Shown here piece by piece: positions 5,710-7,025 of a stretch of DNA of 7,025 bases. The DNA lies in the NCBI GenBank assembly GCA_947166955.1, contig CAMVGI010000069.1:1-7025 (forward strand), given 5' to 3'. The stretch comes from an uncultured Clostridia bacterium (GTDB lineage Bacteria > Bacillota_A > Clostridia > Oscillospirales > Oscillospiraceae). A program made the translations under genes and the position numbers. The notes under the pieces were generated by a model. It worked only from the letters and a program-made list of their open reading frames with translations. It was not told the origin of the DNA and did not search any database. The first letter of the stretch is position 1. Each line of letters opens with the position of its first letter.

Positions 5710-7025
5710 CACGCTTCTCCTTCCTTTTCCCGTTCGACGGTAAACGCGATACGCACGCTCTCCGCGCCCGCGAGCGCAAGCGTCAGCGCCGCGTTCCCCG
5801 TTAAGCCTTTCGTCTTTACATACGTCCCGCCGAGACCGCCGCGCAGCATCGCGCACGTCGGACCGATCACCTCGATGGGGCCTTCCGTTTCCAACTGCAC
5901 GCTCTCCTGCGCGAACGGCAGCACGTTGCCGTTTTCGTCGGTCAGTGCGAGCCGGATCGCCGCAACGTCGTAGGTCGCGCCCTCGACGAGCGCCGTATGC
6001 GACGCGTCCGCGCGCAGCACGCGCTTCGCCGCGGGGCTTTTGACCACGGAGGCGACCACCTCGCCGCCCTTCAGCGCGTCGAAGCGGAACCGCACCGCCG
6101 CGCCGCCCCATGATACGACGTACTTTCCGTAGAGCTTGTAGGCGTCCTCGAAGCTCATGCGGTACTTCGCCATCAGCACGCCTGCCTTTGCCATGATCTC
6201 CGGCGAAAGGTGGTTCATGCCGAAGCGCGAGGCGTAGTTGAGGATATCGGCAACGTATTTCGCCTGCGTGGGCGTGAAGTTCTCGCCGCGCGCGACCTCG
6301 TCGCCGAGAAAGTCGTCGATCTCGATGGGCGGACGCGTCATGTGCTTGTACGGCGAATCCTTATGCGTATAGCTGCGGATGTAGCGGTCGTCCTTGTAGA
6401 GCCGCACCTCGTCGGCGTTGGTAAACACGAACACGCGCCCGCGGTTCGAGGCGGGATGCTCGCCGATGTCGAACGACGAGCTGACCGAAAGCAGCGGCGT
6501 CTCGTCCTGCCGCGCGGCATACACGTCGGCGGCGAGCTTTTTGTTGCGGAACATGTCCAGCACGCCGTGGTAGCAGATGCGGTCGCCGCTGCCAAAGTCG
6601 CGGTGGGTGTTGTAATCCGCCATGCACCAGCCGAACGCGCCCGCGACGTCGTCCTGCGCGGCAACTGCGTCGAGCACGTTCGCGTGGCGAAGCGCGTGCT
6701 CCAGGCGGTGCTCCTCGCTGTCGTAGGTCTTGGTCGGGAACATGTGCCCGTTGTACTCGCTCACGAGATACGCTTTTTCCACGTCGGGCGTCACGTCGCG
6801 TTTCCTCTCGCAGCCCTTCGTTTTGCCGTCGTGGATAAAGTCGTTGTAGGTGTACACGTCCTCCAGCAGACTGCTCTTTTTGAAGCAGCGCACGCCGCCG
6901 GTCGGACGCGTCGGGTCGAGCGCGCGCGCCGCCGCGTTCGTGCGCTCGTAAAGTTTGTCGTCGTCCACTGCGTCGTTGATGCGCACGCCCCAGAGGATGA
7001 CCGACGGGGGGTTGCGGTACTGCCG
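5709..7025 (-). CDS. Glycoside hydrolase family 2 (beta-galactosidase/glucuronidase type), C-terminal part, 5'-truncated by window edge
   Basis: The frame is open to the right edge, giving 438 C-terminal residues of an enzyme usually 800 or more long. It begins inside the catalytic TIM barrel with RNPPSVILWGVRIND (fragment residues 4-18), the region equivalent to LacZ's RNHPSVIIWSLGNE, followed by ALDPTRPTGGVR. The nucleophile motif is intact: SEYNGH with E90 (codon 6756-6758). The acid/base position, glutamate in family 2, is aspartate here (D18, codon 6972-6974). Barrel end motifs follow: GAFGWCMADYNTH and a YHGVLDMFRNKKLAADVYAAR stretch. Next come an Ig-like strand set (RVFVFTNADEVRLYKDD, 197-213), a helical insert (about 250-303) seen in some Firmicutes GH2 proteins, and a final beta-sandwich (about 345-432). 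No export signal can be judged because the N-terminus is missing. Substrate could be a beta-galactoside, glucuronide or related sugar. It heads the visible operon and is coupled to the glycosyltransferase-like gene. Confidence 0.92.
   Translation of the reverse strand, partial: RQYRNPPSVILWGVRINDAVDDDKLYERTNAAARALDPTRPTGGVRCFKKSSLLEDVYTYNDFIHDGKTKGCERKRDVTPDVEKAYLVSEYNGHMFPTKTYDSEEHRLEHALRHANVLDAVAAQDDVAGAFGWCMADYNTHRDFGSGDRICYHGVLDMFRNKKLAADVYAARQDETPLLSVSSSFDIGEHPASNRGRVFVFTNADEVRLYKDDRYIRSYTHKDSPYKHMTRPPIEIDDFLGDEVARGENFTPTQAKYVADILNYASRFGMNHLSPEIMAKAGVLMAKYRMSFEDAYKLYGKYVVSWGGAAVRFRFDALKGGEVVASVVKSPAAKRVLRADASHTALVEGATYDVAAIRLALTDENGNVLPFAQESVQLETEGPIEVIGPTCAMLRGGLGGTYVKTKGLTGNAALTLALAGAESVRIAFTVEREKEGEA
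5717..5722 (-). promoter_or_regulatory. Shine-Dalgarno AAGGAG inside the GH2 3' end, with TGATG stop/start overlap
   Basis: AAGGAG on the minus strand is 7 bases before the ATG at 5709-5707 and lies within the last codons of the GH2 gene. The GH2 stop TGA (5711-5709) and this ATG share base 5709. The arrangement fixes the start of the downstream gene and fits translational coupling. Confidence 0.85.

Noticed and set aside
4585..5973. A 462-codon open frame on the plus strand opposite the GT-like and GH2 genes
   Set aside because: Composition is low-complexity V/R/H/G and crosses the junction of two real genes; no suitable family motif is seen. It is an antisense shadow.
5710..6111. Upstream extension of the GT-like frame
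   Set aside because: This part is an arginine-rich, out-of-frame reading of the GH2 3' end; the AAGGAG and ATG at 5709 mark the real start.
1..7025. Search for CRISPR repeats, tRNA/rRNA genes, insertion sequence ends, integrases and riboswitches
   Set aside because: Nothing recognisable by eye; the window is almost entirely filled by five genes with gaps under 50 bases.

Overview
The window looks like chromosomal DNA from a GC-rich, probably gut-associated Clostridia-type Firmicute. Pointers are strong AAGGAG/AGGAGG ribosome binding sites, a TTG start, GC-rich third codon positions, two GPH-family sugar symporters and a GH2 enzyme of a type common in Firmicutes. The assignment rests on gene style only; no rRNA or marker gene is present. 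The DNA is almost fully coding, and the longest non-coding gap is under 50 bases.

Layout: the left end carries the 3' part of a plus-strand GPH (glycoside-pentoside-hexuronide:cation) symporter (1-1152). It converges on four minus-strand genes that fill the rest of the window. In transcription order, from right to left, these are: the C-terminal part of a family 2 glycoside hydrolase (5709-7025, start outside the window); a 490-residue GT-B-type glycosyltransferase-like protein of unknown specificity (4237-5709); a complete second GPH symporter (2738-4189); and a membrane-anchored GGDEF diguanylate cyclase with an extracytoplasmic sensor region (1190-2692). A perfect 11-bp inverted repeat at 1178-1205 sits between the converging genes and probably terminates transcription from both sides. 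Its right arm lies inside the last codons of the GGDEF gene.

How the genes may work together: the GH2 stop codon and the glycosyltransferase-like start codon share one base (TGATG), so these two are probably translationally coupled. The GPH symporter follows after 47 bases with no hairpin between. This suggests a sugar-handling unit: a symporter imports a glycoside, a cytoplasmic-looking GH2 enzyme cleaves it, and a partner with a MurG/MGDG-synthase-like fold either transfers sugar or modifies an acceptor. The diguanylate cyclase follows after 45 bases and may be co-transcribed, linking an outside signal to c-di-GMP, but this is inference.

The points most worth a second look are an aspartate where the GH2 acid/base glutamate is expected, the uncharacterised glycosyltransferase-like protein with a shortened nucleotide-binding loop coupled to a hydrolase, and a diguanylate cyclase without the product-inhibition site.
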